Below are positions 18,106 to 27,227 of a stretch of DNA of 64,000 nt, in pieces; positions within the stretch are counted from its first letter, which is position 1; the number at the start of each line of letters is the position of its first letter. The stretch spans positions 75,546 through 139,545 of the forward strand of contig CATXOC010000003.1 in assembly GCA_958399925.1 (NCBI GenBank), given 5' to 3'. This stretch comes from an uncultured Candidatus Saccharibacteria bacterium (GTDB lineage: Bacteria; Patescibacteriota; Saccharimonadia; Saccharimonadales; Saccharimonadaceae). A program made the position numbers and the translations under genes. The notes under the pieces are model-generated. The model saw only the letters and a program-made list of their open reading frames with translations. It was not told the origin of the DNA and did no database searches.

Positions 18106-19084
18106 GCGCAATTTCATGGATATCCATCGGCTCAAGCTTAGGTCGGCCGCGTAAAATGCCTGGCTTTGAACCAACGAACTGTACTACCGAAGACGAGTTA
18201 GCGGCAGCGAAATGAATGGCATCGCGTAGACTATCGCCCAGGGCATAACGCAGAGTAAAGCCTGAACAAAACGCATCACCAGCACCCGTACGATCTACGG
18301 ACTCGCGTGTATCTTTGTACAGTCCCGCGCGTAATGTCTGTTGACCATCTGTTACTATGGAACCATTTGCGCCATCAGTAATAATAACGACTGGGCAATA
18401 TTGACGTAAGTTAGTCAATAGTTCCTCCAATGTATTACCTTCTACGATGCGCTGTGCTTCTTCTTTGTTAACCGATAATATTTGAACATGCCGCAGCACT
18501 TTCTTTAGTTTCTCAGGATGATCTAGTTCGATTGCGCCAGGGTTAAGAGCGATCTTGCAGTGATTCTTGACTGCAAAATCAATAACCTTATCGTAGATTT
18601 CAAAGTGGTTAACCATTGATGTCATATAGATCCAATCAATTTTACGATTCAGTTTGCCAAAATCAAAGTCTTCAGATGCAAAATACATACCACAGCCACG
18701 ATAAGTAAAAATCGTTCGTTCGCCATTAGGCGCCAGTAGGATTGTCGAATAGTCAGTGTGGTATTTGTCGCTAATAGCCAGCGCGGAATAATCAACACCT
18801 TCGTCAGCATAACATTTTAAAGCTGCTTGCGCTGGCATGTCCATGCCGACTTTCCCCATGAACGTCACCGGCTGTCCGCCACGAGCAAAAGTCACCGCAG
18901 CATTTGATGCGCCACCGCCAACTTCGTAATCAATACTGTTAACATAAATCTTTTGCCCCAGTTTAATGTCGTAGAAACATTCTTCGGGATTACGGCAAAC
19001 CGGCACAATACCGTCGACGTTACTTAGATACACGTCTTGCGTTGTTGAGCCAATCGCCAGAAAACTCACTTGATCGTCTAACAT
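18101..19084 (-). CDS. PfkB-family carbohydrate (ribokinase-like) kinase
   Basis: Sugar or nucleoside kinase of the ribokinase/PfkB superfamily, 327 aa. It shows the N-terminal GGGASNAAVTFARGG substrate signature and the C-terminal catalytic DRTGAGDAFCSGF signature with the Asp base. The substrate cannot be named from sequence; its position behind the split transketolase suggests a pentose or hexose-phosphate role. The ATG at 19084 has an excellent Shine-Dalgarno (AAGGAG, 5 nt upstream). The more upstream ATG at 19108 does not. It is the third gene of tktN-tktC-pfkB. Confidence 0.88.
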   Translation of the reverse strand: MLDDQVSFLAIGSTTQDVYLSNVDGIVPVCRNPEECFYDIKLGQKIYVNSIDYEVGGGASNAAVTFARGGQPVTFMGKVGMDMPAQAALKCYADEGVDYSALAISDKYHTDYSTILLAPNGERTIFTYRGCGMYFASEDFDFGKLNRKIDWIYMTSMVNHFEIYDKVIDFAVKNHCKIALNPGAIELDHPEKLKKVLRHVQILSVNKEEAQRIVEGNTLEELLTNLRQYCPVVIITDGANGSIVTDGQQTLRAGLYKDTRESVDRTGAGDAFCSGFTLRYALGDSLRDAIHFAAANSSSVVQFVGSKPGILRGRPKLEPMDIHEIAL

Positions 19085-19127
19085 ATTTCTCCTTTTTATT
19101 TTAACCATTAACCAATTAATCGAGATA

Positions 19128-20108
19128 CTACTGATTTAGCAACATCATAATCTGATTAGTGATGCCTTCAACGTCCAACTTGTAGTAGCTTAATAGCTCA
19201 TCACACGTACCCGATTGGCCATATTTATCGTTAATTGCCAAGCGCTTGAAAATACGTGGCGTAACACCAGCCTCTAACAGTAGCTCTGCTACCGCTGAAC
19301 CAAGTCCACCCGTTGCTTGATGCTCCTCTACCGTTACACAAATCGAGTTCTTTCCCACTTCGCGTAGAATTGTTTCGCGATCTAGCGGTTTGATAGTTGG
19401 CACGTGCACCACTGAGGCATTGATACCTCGCTCTGCTAGCCGATTAGCAGACAGCATTGCATTACCCGTCATTGATCCTGTTGAGATTATTGTAATTGAC
19501 GCCTCGTCGTCTGGGCGCACCACATAAGCCTTGCCGACTTCAAATGGAGCGTCATCCGCACTAAAAGTTGGAAAATCTGCTCGTGGCAAGCGTACATAAG
19601 CTGGATGATCATATTTCACCAAAGCTCGCGCAACTTTCTCTGCCTCTACCGCGTCGCCTGGCGCAATTACTGTCATATTTGGCAACACCCGCATCAAGGC
19701 AATATCCTCTAGCATTTGATGTGTTGCGCCGTCAGGCCCAACGTTAACACCCGTATGACTACCTACAATTTTAACCGGCTGATTGTTTAGACAAATCGTC
19801 GTACGTATTTGCTCCCAGTTACGCCCCGGACTGAACGCCGCATACGCCGCTACGAAAGGAATTTTACCAGCATGTGCCATGCCCGATGCCAACGTCACCA
19901 GATTTTGCTCCTCAATGCCAGTCTCGATAAACCGCTCTGGTAACTGCTCGTGGAATTCGCCAAGACCCACCGAACTTCCAAGGTCGGCAGTTAGCGCCAC
20001 TACTTTGTCGTTATTCTTAGCTGCTCCTACTAGTCCGCGGCCAAAGGCCTTACGCAGCGAAGCTTTTTGTACATTGCCCTTAATAAAATCTTTATCTAGC
20101 TTATACAT
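19128..20108 (-). CDS. Transketolase, C-terminal subunit
   Basis: 326-aa protein covering the pyrimidine-binding domain and the C-terminal domain of transketolase, with FVAAYAAFSPGRNWEQIR, SHTGVNVGPDGATHQ and TVEEHQATGGLGSAVAE. It needs the N-terminal half encoded by the preceding gene to bind thiamine diphosphate. Its ATG overlaps the stop codon of that gene (TAATG), so the subunits are co-translated in equal amounts. Two-gene transketolases are known from archaea and some bacteria. With rpe and rpiB it gives the non-oxidative pentose phosphate pathway. Confidence 0.94.
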   Translation of the reverse strand: MYKLDKDFIKGNVQKASLRKAFGRGLVGAAKNNDKVVALTADLGSSVGLGEFHEQLPERFIETGIEEQNLVTLASGMAHAGKIPFVAAYAAFSPGRNWEQIRTTICLNNQPVKIVGSHTGVNVGPDGATHQMLEDIALMRVLPNMTVIAPGDAVEAEKVARALVKYDHPAYVRLPRADFPTFSADDAPFEVGKAYVVRPDDEASITIISTGSMTGNAMLSANRLAERGINASVVHVPTIKPLDRETILREVGKNSICVTVEEHQATGGLGSAVAELLLEAGVTPRIFKRLAINDKYGQSGTCDELLSYYKLDVEGITNQIMMLLNQ

Positions 20109-20938
20109 TACGCTAACTCCTTCAGTGCTAACTCTGCTTGCTCGGCATTCGGTGTTTTACCATGCCAATGATAATCACCCTCCATGAAACCAACACCCTT
20201 AGCAGGAACAGTTTTTGCGATGATAGCTACTGGCTTATTTGACTTACCAGTTTCGCTTAGCGCAGCCAAAAGCTCAGCCGGGCTATTACCATCAATAACC
20301 TTAGTCTCAAAGCCGAAGCTTGTCCACTTATCGGTCAATGGCTCAAGTGGCATAATATTCTCTGTTCCACCCGACAGCTGTATCGAATTACGGTCGACAA
20401 ATAGCGTCAGATTGTCTAGCTTATTCTTACCGGCAAACAGCGCCGCCTCCCAAATATTACCTTCATCTAGCTCGCCGTCACCTGTTACTACATAAATATG
20501 CGGTTTTTCATTACAGTCTAGATATTTCTTAGCGTAAGCATAGCCTGCTGCCTGCGACAAGCCACAACCTAATGGACCAGAGGTAGATTCTAGATATGGT
20601 AGCATAGTACGTTCAGGATGTCCCTGTAAACGCGAGCCAAATTGGCGCAATGTCATCAGCTCGTCTTCACTAATAGCACCGATTTCCGCCAGTGTTGCAT
20701 ATAAGACTGGGCACGTATGACCAGCCGACAAAAACAACACATCCCTATTTGGATCAGTAGGATTTTTCGGGTCATAGTTCATAACACCGCCACAGTATAA
20801 TGTGGCAAAAATATCCGCTAGATCTAGCGACCCAGCCGTATGGCCACTACCAGCATGCGCTAACATTTTAATAATGTTTCGCCGAATATTCTTAGCATGC
20901 TTCTGAATGTCAGCAATTTTATCTTCTAATGCGTTCAT
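20108..20938 (-). CDS. Transketolase, N-terminal subunit
   Basis: 276-aa thiamine-diphosphate-binding half of a split transketolase. The ThDP/Mg motif is GDGELDEGNIWEAALFAGKNKLDNL, about residues 154-178, and the phosphate-binding region SAGHTCPVLYATLAEIG is present. An extended -10 box (TGG-TATAAT) ends 6 nt before the ATG, so this operon starts here, independent of the gap-nudix-rpiB-rpe group upstream. Confidence 0.94.
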   Translation of the reverse strand: MNALEDKIADIQKHAKNIRRNIIKMLAHAGSGHTAGSLDLADIFATLYCGGVMNYDPKNPTDPNRDVLFLSAGHTCPVLYATLAEIGAISEDELMTLRQFGSRLQGHPERTMLPYLESTSGPLGCGLSQAAGYAYAKKYLDCNEKPHIYVVTGDGELDEGNIWEAALFAGKNKLDNLTLFVDRNSIQLSGGTENIMPLEPLTDKWTSFGFETKVIDGNSPAELLAALSETGKSNKPVAIIAKTVPAKGVGFMEGDYHWHGKTPNAEQAELALKELA

Positions 20939-20944
20939 GGCTAT

Positions 20945-20953
20945 ATTATACCA
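20945..20953 (-). promoter_or_regulatory. tktN-tktC-pfkB promoter (leaderless)
   Basis: TGG-TATAAT, ending 6 nt before ATG 20938. Confidence 0.7.
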
Positions 20954-20978
20954 TCATTAAACTACGCCAGCCTGCCGA

Positions 20979-21629
20979 CTAATTCAGCGCTGCAATAATG
21001 TCGCGGTAAGCATCCTCGGCCACTGGCGCCTTACTAATGGCGCTACCAACATTGATTATATCGACGCCCGCCGTTGCAATCTGCTTGACATTATCAGCAT
21101 TGGCGCCGCCATCCCACTCAATGGTAGCTTGCTTTTTGATAGCTTTGACTAATGCAATTTTTTTTAGCTGAGTTAAGTCAGCTTCGCCACCCTGGTATCC
21201 TAAATGACCGCCAAAAATTAGCACGCTGTCTGCCGTTTTAATAATCTCTGCAACATCACTTGGTTGAGTACTAGGTAGCAAGGCTACACCACTCTGAATA
21301 CCAAATTTCCGCAGATGCGTAAATATCTTAGGCAATTTACTAGCCGCATCATTACTTTCTGCATGTAGAATTACCTTGTCTGGGCCGAGCGAAACAATCT
21401 GATCTAGCCAGTCTAGCGGGTTCGCAATCATTAAATGTAAATCTATTTTAGTGCTTCGCTCTTCAGGCTTCGGCCAATATAGTTGGTTAAGATTGATAGT
21501 CTGACTAGGAGCAAACTTACCATCAGTAATATCAATATGGATTCGTGACGCATACTTTAAAAAGTCGTCCATGCGAATTTCATAAATCGAGGTATCGTTA
21601 GTTGTAATAGTCGGCTCAACAATTGTCAT
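20979..21629 (-). CDS. rpe: Ribulose-phosphate 3-epimerase-like TIM-barrel protein
   Basis: Interconverts ribulose-5-P and xylulose-5-P. The 216-aa protein keeps the metal/catalytic positions of the family: HIDITDGKF, LHLMI, and WDGG in place of the usual VDGG. It is divergent in the N-terminal strand (EPTITT). The ATG at 21629 is preferred over an in-frame TTG at 21638. It lies 11 bp after rpiB, the last gene of gap-nudix-rpiB-rpe, and supplies xylulose-5-P to the transketolase. Confidence 0.88.
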   Translation of the reverse strand: MTIVEPTITTNDTSIYEIRMDDFLKYASRIHIDITDGKFAPSQTINLNQLYWPKPEERSTKIDLHLMIANPLDWLDQIVSLGPDKVILHAESNDAASKLPKIFTHLRKFGIQSGVALLPSTQPSDVAEIIKTADSVLIFGGHLGYQGGEADLTQLKKIALVKAIKKQATIEWDGGANADNVKQIATAGVDIINVGSAISKAPVAEDAYRDIIAALN

Positions 21630-21640
21630 ACTGTGCAAAA

Positions 21641-22096
21641 CTAAATTTCGTCTAATTCTTTATTGCGACGGATGTAACGCTCGGCGGCCGCAAACGGCGT
21701 AGTCAAAAACGCATCTACAATGTCCTTCCACAGCGCTTCATTCCATGACTTGTCTAAAACACGCGCTGGCAAACAAAGACAGTTTGCATCATTGTCGTTA
21801 CGGCCATATTTAGCATCATCAACCGACGTTGCCACAATGGCTCTTACACCTTTGATACGATTAGCAGCCATAGCCATACCTTGACCACCGCCACATATTA
21901 AGATTGCCACATCAATATCGTTTTCTTCGTCAACGAGCTTCTTTGCTGCCTGATTAGCAAACTGGGGAAAGTCGTCATCTAGATCTAGCTCGGCACTACT
22001 AAAATCACCGCCAACCTGATAGCCCTTTTTAGCCAAATAATCTTTTATCTTGTTTTTTAGATAATAACCTTGATGGTCAGCGCCCAAATAAATCAT
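21641..22096 (-). CDS. rpiB: Ribose-5-phosphate isomerase B (RpiB/LacAB family)
   Basis: 151-aa sugar-phosphate isomerase. It has the N-terminal GADHQGYYLKNKI signature and the active-site Cys in ILICGGGQGMAMAANRIKGVRA. Most RpiB proteins have CGTGIGM here; the Gly-for-Thr and Gln-for-Ile changes are in the anion-hole loop. The end of the family motif (NDANCLCLPARVL) is present. It overlaps the preceding gene by 4 nt (ATGA). Confidence 0.93.
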   Translation of the reverse strand: MIYLGADHQGYYLKNKIKDYLAKKGYQVGGDFSSAELDLDDDFPQFANQAAKKLVDEENDIDVAILICGGGQGMAMAANRIKGVRAIVATSVDDAKYGRNDNDANCLCLPARVLDKSWNEALWKDIVDAFLTTPFAAAERYIRRNKELDEI

Positions 22097-22605
22097 TTAC
22101 TTGCTCCCATATCGTTTAGATAATTTATGACAATCCTTATTAGCTTGTCGTGACTAGCTAGCAGATCGTTTGGCAAGTCGTCTACTGGATAAAAATCGCC
22201 GTCTTCACTACTGGATACAAAAATATAATAAATCCGCTCTATCACCGGCCCACGTCCGTAATCATGAATGAAGGTATCCGGAACTAACCGAGGCTCACTT
22301 TCAACTGTCGTATGACTGAGCTCTTCTTGTACAACCTTTTTTGGTCTATCTGACAAACTATCACCAGGACGATAAATCTGACCTGGGCAATGCACTAGTC
22401 CGCCGAAGAATGGGTCTGAATCAGGCCGCCGAGTTAACAGAACCTCATACCCACCATCCAGGGTGCGCCTTAGCGGAACTACCTCGGCAGCAGTCAAAAC
22501 CGACAGTCTTGACAGAGAATAAAATATCTGCTCTGGCAAGAAGCCCGGCTCTAGTGAGTCTAGAGCCGCAGCTACATTTAATATCTCGTTATTAGTTAGC
22601 GACAT
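22093..22605 (-). CDS. Nudix-like hydrolase, degenerate box
   Basis: 170-aa protein resembling Nudix hydrolases in its overall beta-strand pattern (EVVPLRRTLDGGYEVLLTRRP; FIHDYGRGPVIERIYYIFVS). The Nudix box region (about 95-117, GQIYRPGDSL...VVQEEL) keeps the QEEL end but has Asp where the first Glu is expected and lacks the full REXXEE sequence, so catalysis is uncertain. Its ATG overlaps the gap stop codon (TAATG) and its end overlaps rpiB. It is therefore a fixed member of the sugar-phosphate operon, possibly cleaning up a sugar nucleotide or acting as a sensor. Confidence 0.65.
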   Translation of the reverse strand: MSLTNNEILNVAAALDSLEPGFLPEQIFYSLSRLSVLTAAEVVPLRRTLDGGYEVLLTRRPDSDPFFGGLVHCPGQIYRPGDSLSDRPKKVVQEELSHTTVESEPRLVPDTFIHDYGRGPVIERIYYIFVSSSEDGDFYPVDDLPNDLLASHDKLIRIVINYLNDMGASK

Positions 22606-23618
22606 TATTCCGCCACGCTCTTAGCGACGTCAGCTGTTAATTCTACTAGGCGATTCGAGTAGCCCCACTCGTTGTCATACCAAGCCACAACACGCAGCAG
22701 GTTACCATCGGTAACAGCTGTTAACGGTAGGTCAACAATTGATGAGCAAGGGTTACCAATAAAGTCACTACTAACCAAATTCTCATCAGTGGCATCTAGA
22801 ATACCTTGGTAGTAGTCTTCTTTAGCGGCCTTACGAAACACTTCATTGACTTCTTCGGCTGTTACATCGCGCTTCATCAGAGCAGTAATATCAGCAATCG
22901 AAGCAACTGGAGTTGGCACGCGTAGGCTTAAGCCACCAAACTTACCCTTTAGACTCGGAATAGTTTCAGTTGCAGCAATCGATGCGCCAGTTGTGGTTGG
23001 GATTATATTGGTTGCGGCACTGCGCATACGACGCTCATCCCGATGAGGTGCATCCAGCAGACGCTGATCAGATGTGTATGAGTGGACAGTAGTCATCATA
23101 GCCTTTTCAACGCCGAAGTTATTCTCTAGGACGGACATAACTGGGGCGATACAGTTGGTTGTACAAGAAGCATTACTGACAATGTCACCAGCATCAGCCA
23201 ATGCGCCATCGTTAACACCTAGCACAATTGTTGTTGCGCCCTCACCTTTAGCCGGAGCACTGATAACTACCTTCTTAGCACCAGCCTCGATGTGTGAACG
23301 TGCCTTATCTGGATTGACAAAATGTCCAGTCGACTCGATTACCGCATCAATACCAAGCTCACGCCACGGTAGATTATGTGGATCAGTTTCACCGTAAACA
23401 TGATACTTCTTGCCGTCAACAATGATGTTTTGGTCGTCACTACTGACTTCGTGGTCGTAGATACCATACGTTGAGTCATACTTTAGTAGATGTGCCAATG
23501 CGGCTGGCGTCACCAAGTCATTGATAGCCACTACTTCAATATCGTCGCGGTTCAGTGCAATTTTAAACGCATTACGACCGATACGGCCAAATCCATTAAT
23601 TGCAATCTTTTTTACCAT
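22605..23618 (-). CDS. gap: Glyceraldehyde-3-phosphate dehydrogenase
   Basis: Glycolytic enzyme making 1,3-bisphosphoglycerate with NAD(P)H. The 337-aa length is normal. The Rossmann motif INGFGRIGRNAF, the active-site Cys in NASCTTNCIAP (about residue 152) and the C-terminal WYDNEWGYSNR are all present. Unlike most first genes here it has a leader of about 25 nt with a strong Shine-Dalgarno (AGGAGGG), behind a TATTAT -10 box near 23650. First gene of gap-nudix-rpiB-rpe. Confidence 0.97.
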   Translation of the reverse strand: MVKKIAINGFGRIGRNAFKIALNRDDIEVVAINDLVTPAALAHLLKYDSTYGIYDHEVSSDDQNIIVDGKKYHVYGETDPHNLPWRELGIDAVIESTGHFVNPDKARSHIEAGAKKVVISAPAKGEGATTIVLGVNDGALADAGDIVSNASCTTNCIAPVMSVLENNFGVEKAMMTTVHSYTSDQRLLDAPHRDERRMRSAATNIIPTTTGASIAATETIPSLKGKFGGLSLRVPTPVASIADITALMKRDVTAEEVNEVFRKAAKEDYYQGILDATDENLVSSDFIGNPCSSIVDLPLTAVTDGNLLRVVAWYDNEWGYSNRLVELTADVAKSVAE

Positions 23619-23694
23619 GCTAAATGCCCTCCTAATTTCCCTTATGTTTATATAATATCAGCCCTATCACTCCAACGCAAGCAACTTTATTCAG

Positions 23695-25488
23695 CTATAC
23701 TCCGGTATTTGGCGCAGATATTTTACTATTAGTTGACTTATTTTTGTTAGGATTGGTTGACAACAAAGTACTCTCGCCTTGCGCCTTAAGGTTAGTATTT
23801 AATTTGTTATTGGATTGCAGTCGCTTGTTCAAAGCGTCCACCATATCTTTCAGCGTATTATTATCCGGCAGTTTCTTGTCATTGTCTGTGGAGCCAGGCT
23901 TTTTATTGGGATTAGGTGCTGGTTTATCGTCAGTAGTATCGTTGTTATTATCGCCACCACCTTCGTTGCCATTACCCGGAGAATCTGGATCTGGCTTAGG
24001 ATCTGGCGTTGGGTCATCGTAGGTATAAGTACCCAGCAATATCTGATTGCCGTCTATATCATGTTCTATAACATTAACCGTGCCTTCACGAACTTGGCCT
24101 GGCACAACTACGGATATAGTCGTATTATCACCATCTTTATATTTAATGTCGTCAGAATCCACGTCGCTACCGCCAAAACTGATATAGTCGACCTGACCAC
24201 CCTCTTCACCCGTATCGTAGATTAGTTCAGGCGTAATGTCACGCGTTCGCGACACATCATCAATACTATCGTGTGTACTTGTCTCGTAAATACGCCCTGA
24301 TGCCGTCAAGCCGATTACGGTACCCAATGAACTGCTATCTTTGACCGGCTTGATATACATGTGTTGCACCACTTCGCCCTTGGGTAGCGAGTCAAGCGCG
24401 ATATAGTCATTGCCTCCGTTAGAATACAGCATATATATCTGACCTGAGTCAGCTAAAAAGTAACATGCGTCATAGCCATCCATCATTACTTGTTTAATCG
24501 GCGAACTAATCGGAAAGCCTGGCAACGAATTTGACTCATTAGGATTGTCCCGCCACAAAAATCCAAGGTTACTACGCGAGGCTAAAATCGTCATTTGGCT
24601 ACGTCCATCACCGTCAGTGTCGCCCGCTGCTACAAAATCCAGCCCATTCATATCGTTAAATACAAAGCCTGTGTCCCTAGCATTACCTTGACCATTCCAT
24701 GTAAATAACTTACTACTATCAGTTAGAATCGCCACGTGACCGCCATATGGCGAGACATCAAAATCCTTGAGATACTGATTTGGCAAGCCACTTATTGCCT
24801 TAGCACAGGGTAAGTCCTTCTTACAACCGCTATTCTCGTCCTGCACAGCTAGGTCCTTGCTCTTCCATGCGAATAGTTGTTCGCTGCTGTGCCCGCTATT
24901 AGGATCAATGTTGGCCGTCCTGATAATTGCTTCCGTATTACCTTTAGAACGATCAACCTTTACCGATTCTGCAGTTTGACCATGCATGCCCCGCAATTTA
25001 GTCGGAGAAGTCTGCCCATCGCCCCACCAATAGACTCTGCCGCGATTAGTTAAAGCAAACGATGAAGTAGCACCAGCTGCCACTGCAATTACACGCTCTA
25101 TTTCATCGCTGTCATTATCGTGAATAAGATTTGTTATATCGTAAGCCTGCTTATCGGTTGTCGAATCAGTTATATTATTACCCAACTGACCGTGTTTATT
25201 GTTGCCCCAGGTTAACAATGTTCCATCATCCAGCAGCGCCACATAGTGTTCATCGCCAACACCCAGGCTAACAATTTTCCCTAACGATTTATAAATAGGG
25301 CCATAAAAGTTTACATTAGATATTTCAATAGTTTCACCACCCGCTAGTTTACCTGAATTTTTCGAAAAGGTCGTTTGTGCAGATTCATCAATCCACGGTA
25401 CTGCGTTTGCCGTTAATGGCTGAAATACCATCATCATAACTGCAGCTACAATACCTATTCCTTGCCAGCGTGAATAACCCCGTAACAA
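23695..25488 (-). CDS. Secreted RCC1-repeat surface protein with truncated PNTG sorting tail
   Basis: 597-aa exported protein. It has a signal peptide (about 1-29, ending ANA), an IPT/TIG-like start (GGETIEISNVNFYG), RCC1-type propeller repeats (SLGVGDEHYVALLDDGTLLTWG; AVAAGATSSFALTNRGRVYWWG), an FG-GAP/calcium-like loop DTDGDGRSQ, a Pro/Asp/Asn-rich spacer (about 490-550) and the final residues ISAPNTGV. PNTG variants of LPXTG sorting motifs normally precede a membrane helix, but here a TAG follows directly. In-frame sequence beyond the TAG encodes a short hydrophobic stretch and a Lys-His-Lys end. The start is TTG at 25488, supported by a Shine-Dalgarno (AAAGGAG, 7 nt upstream). A role in host or surface binding is likely but unproven. 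Confidence 0.8.
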   Translation of the reverse strand: MLRGYSRWQGIGIVAAVMMMVFQPLTANAVPWIDESAQTTFSKNSGKLAGGETIEISNVNFYGPIYKSLGKIVSLGVGDEHYVALLDDGTLLTWGNNKHGQLGNNITDSTTDKQAYDITNLIHDNDSDEIERVIAVAAGATSSFALTNRGRVYWWGDGQTSPTKLRGMHGQTAESVKVDRSKGNTEAIIRTANIDPNSGHSSEQLFAWKSKDLAVQDENSGCKKDLPCAKAISGLPNQYLKDFDVSPYGGHVAILTDSSKLFTWNGQGNARDTGFVFNDMNGLDFVAAGDTDGDGRSQMTILASRSNLGFLWRDNPNESNSLPGFPISSPIKQVMMDGYDACYFLADSGQIYMLYSNGGNDYIALDSLPKGEVVQHMYIKPVKDSSSLGTVIGLTASGRIYETSTHDSIDDVSRTRDITPELIYDTGEEGGQVDYISFGGSDVDSDDIKYKDGDNTTISVVVPGQVREGTVNVIEHDIDGNQILLGTYTYDDPTPDPKPDPDSPGNGNEGGGDNNNDTTDDKPAPNPNKKPGSTDNDKKLPDNNTLKDMVDALNKRLQSNNKLNTNLKAQGESTLLSTNPNKNKSTNSKISAPNTGV

Positions 25489-25587
25489 ATCTCTACTCCT
25501 TTCGACTTCATTTTATATTTTGGTTTTTGTATGTTTACGTTCATATTATCATACGGTATATTTTCAGTCAATCAATAGCTAGATTGA

Positions 25588-25596
25588 TGATATAAT
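25588..25596 (+). promoter_or_regulatory. spoT/rel promoter (leaderless)
   Basis: TGA-TATAAT, -10 box ending 8 nt before ATG 25605. Confidence 0.65.
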
Positions 25597-25604
25597 ATAA
25601 ACAT

Positions 25605-27080
25605 ATGAAAGAAGCAACAGAATTTCTAAAACTCGCACACAAAAAATTCCCTGATAGTGACGACTTTCAGAAAATTTCAGTTGCGCTAGACTTCGCAACC
25701 CAAAAACATGAAGGGCAAAAACGGCTGAGCGGTGAGCCCTATATCATTCACCCCATTGCGGTCGCCACCATCCTGTGTGAATGGAATATGGATCGTGATT
25801 CAGTGGTTGCTGGATTATTGCACGACGTAGCCGAGGATACTGGTACAGACTTAAAGGAAATCGCCGATAAGTTCGGAGAAGACGTTGCGCTATTAGTCGA
25901 CGGTGTCACAAAGATCAGTAAGGCTCGCAGTGGACGCGACGACATTACGCACTACCTACCGCGAACTAAGGACAACTTAACAAAGCTACTCGTCGCCATT
26001 GGTGCAGATGTTCGCGTTATTATTATTAAGCTAGCCGACCGTCTACATAATCTACGAACACTACAGTTCCAATCACACGAAAAGCAGCTAAAGAAAGCAC
26101 GCGAGAGCCTAGAGGTTTTTGGGCCGCTGGCTGATCGATTAAACATGGGGCGCGTTCGCGTCGAGATCGAAGACTTAAGCTTCAAATATCTAGCACCTAA
26201 GCGTTATGAAAAATTAAAGAAAGCCATCGACGAACGTTTAGCACAGAGCAAGCAGACTATTGATCAAGTGCGCGACGAAGTAAAGAAGCGCCTAGCCGAT
26301 GAGCATATCCCCGCTAGTATAGATGGCCGTATTAAGTCGGTTTATTCGTTACATAAAAAGTTAACTAAGCATGCCAATATGGATGATATTTATGACATCA
26401 TGGCACTGCGCATTATTACTGACGATATTTCATCATGTTATCTAATTCTCGGCATCCTGCATCAGATGTACACACCAATGCCCGGCCGCATCAAGGATTA
26501 TATCGCACAGCCCAAACGCAACGGTTATCAATCGCTACACACTACCGTAACGACACCCGAAGGTCAGGTTGTGGAATTCCAAATTCGCACCAAGCAGATG
26601 CACGAGTACGCCGAACGTGGTCTCGCCGCCTCGTTCCATTACAACGAACATAAGTTGAAGGATGCTTACAGCAAGGGTGGATTAGCACCAATGCCTGCTG
26701 ACCTTAGCTGGATTCACGAGCTCCAGTTAGCCGCCGCTAAATTACGCGCCGGCAAAGAAGTTGACTTCGATGCGTTTAAAGTCAACTTGTTCTCGGATCG
26801 CATTTTTATCTATTCACCAAAGGGTGATATTTTCGATTTGCCAGCAGGGTCATTACCACTAGATTTCGCCTATCAGGTGCATTCAGACGTTGCAGCACAA
26901 GCCGCTGGATTCAAAATTAACGGCAAGATGGTACGCTTTGATACACCTCTGAAGTCAGGCGATACCGTTGAGGTAATTACTCGCAAAAACGTTATTCCGC
27001 ATGTTGATTGGCTAAACAAGATAGTAACCACTCACGCCCGTCGCAAGCTACGCAACCAACTAGGAAAGAATAAAGGTTAA
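25605..27080 (+). CDS. Bifunctional (p)ppGpp synthetase/hydrolase, RelA/SpoT homologue without ACT domain
   Basis: Makes and degrades the alarmone (p)ppGpp. The 491-aa protein has an HD hydrolase domain (about 25-170) with HEGQKR and HDVAEDT intact, a synthetase domain (about 225-345) with RIKSVYSLHKKL, RIKDYIAQPKRNGYQSLHTT and EFQIRT, and a TGS domain (about 385-450). It stops soon after TGS, whereas typical RSH enzymes (about 720-750 aa) continue with helical, zinc-finger and ACT regulatory domains. Both activities therefore look intact but the ribosome-sensing C-terminal half is largely missing. Confidence 0.94.
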   Translation: MKEATEFLKLAHKKFPDSDDFQKISVALDFATQKHEGQKRLSGEPYIIHPIAVATILCEWNMDRDSVVAGLLHDVAEDTGTDLKEIADKFGEDVALLVDGVTKISKARSGRDDITHYLPRTKDNLTKLLVAIGADVRVIIIKLADRLHNLRTLQFQSHEKQLKKARESLEVFGPLADRLNMGRVRVEIEDLSFKYLAPKRYEKLKKAIDERLAQSKQTIDQVRDEVKKRLADEHIPASIDGRIKSVYSLHKKLTKHANMDDIYDIMALRIITDDISSCYLILGILHQMYTPMPGRIKDYIAQPKRNGYQSLHTTVTTPEGQVVEFQIRTKQMHEYAERGLAASFHYNEHKLKDAYSKGGLAPMPADLSWIHELQLAAAKLRAGKEVDFDAFKVNLFSDRIFIYSPKGDIFDLPAGSLPLDFAYQVHSDVAAQAAGFKINGKMVRFDTPLKSGDTVEVITRKNVIPHVDWLNKIVTTHARRKLRNQLGKNKG

Positions 27081-27082
27081 AT

Positions 27083-27100
27083 CTCTCTGTAGGCAGAGAG
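27083..27100 (+). terminator. Stem-loop after spoT/rel (weak terminator candidate)
   Basis: Perfect 7-bp stem CTCTCTG / CAGAGAG with a TAGG loop, 3 bp after the stop codon, but no T-run follows. It may protect the mRNA 3' end rather than terminate transcription. Confidence 0.4.
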
Positions 27101-27175
27101 CAATGTTCAATGGTGCTTAAATAATAGCCCAGTACAGGCCTAGCCACCGCTTTAATAACATGACTATTAATTTAA

Positions 27176-27198
27176 ATCCCGTCCTAATAGAACGGGAT
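27176..27198. terminator. Hairpin between convergent spoT/rel and ppa
   Basis: Stem ATCCCGT / ACGGGAT with a 9-nt loop, followed by ATTTA on the plus strand and TTTAAATT on the minus strand. It is positioned to end transcription from both sides. Confidence 0.5.
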
Positions 27199-27227
27199 AT
27201 TTATCGCTAATTATCGATCACTAATAT

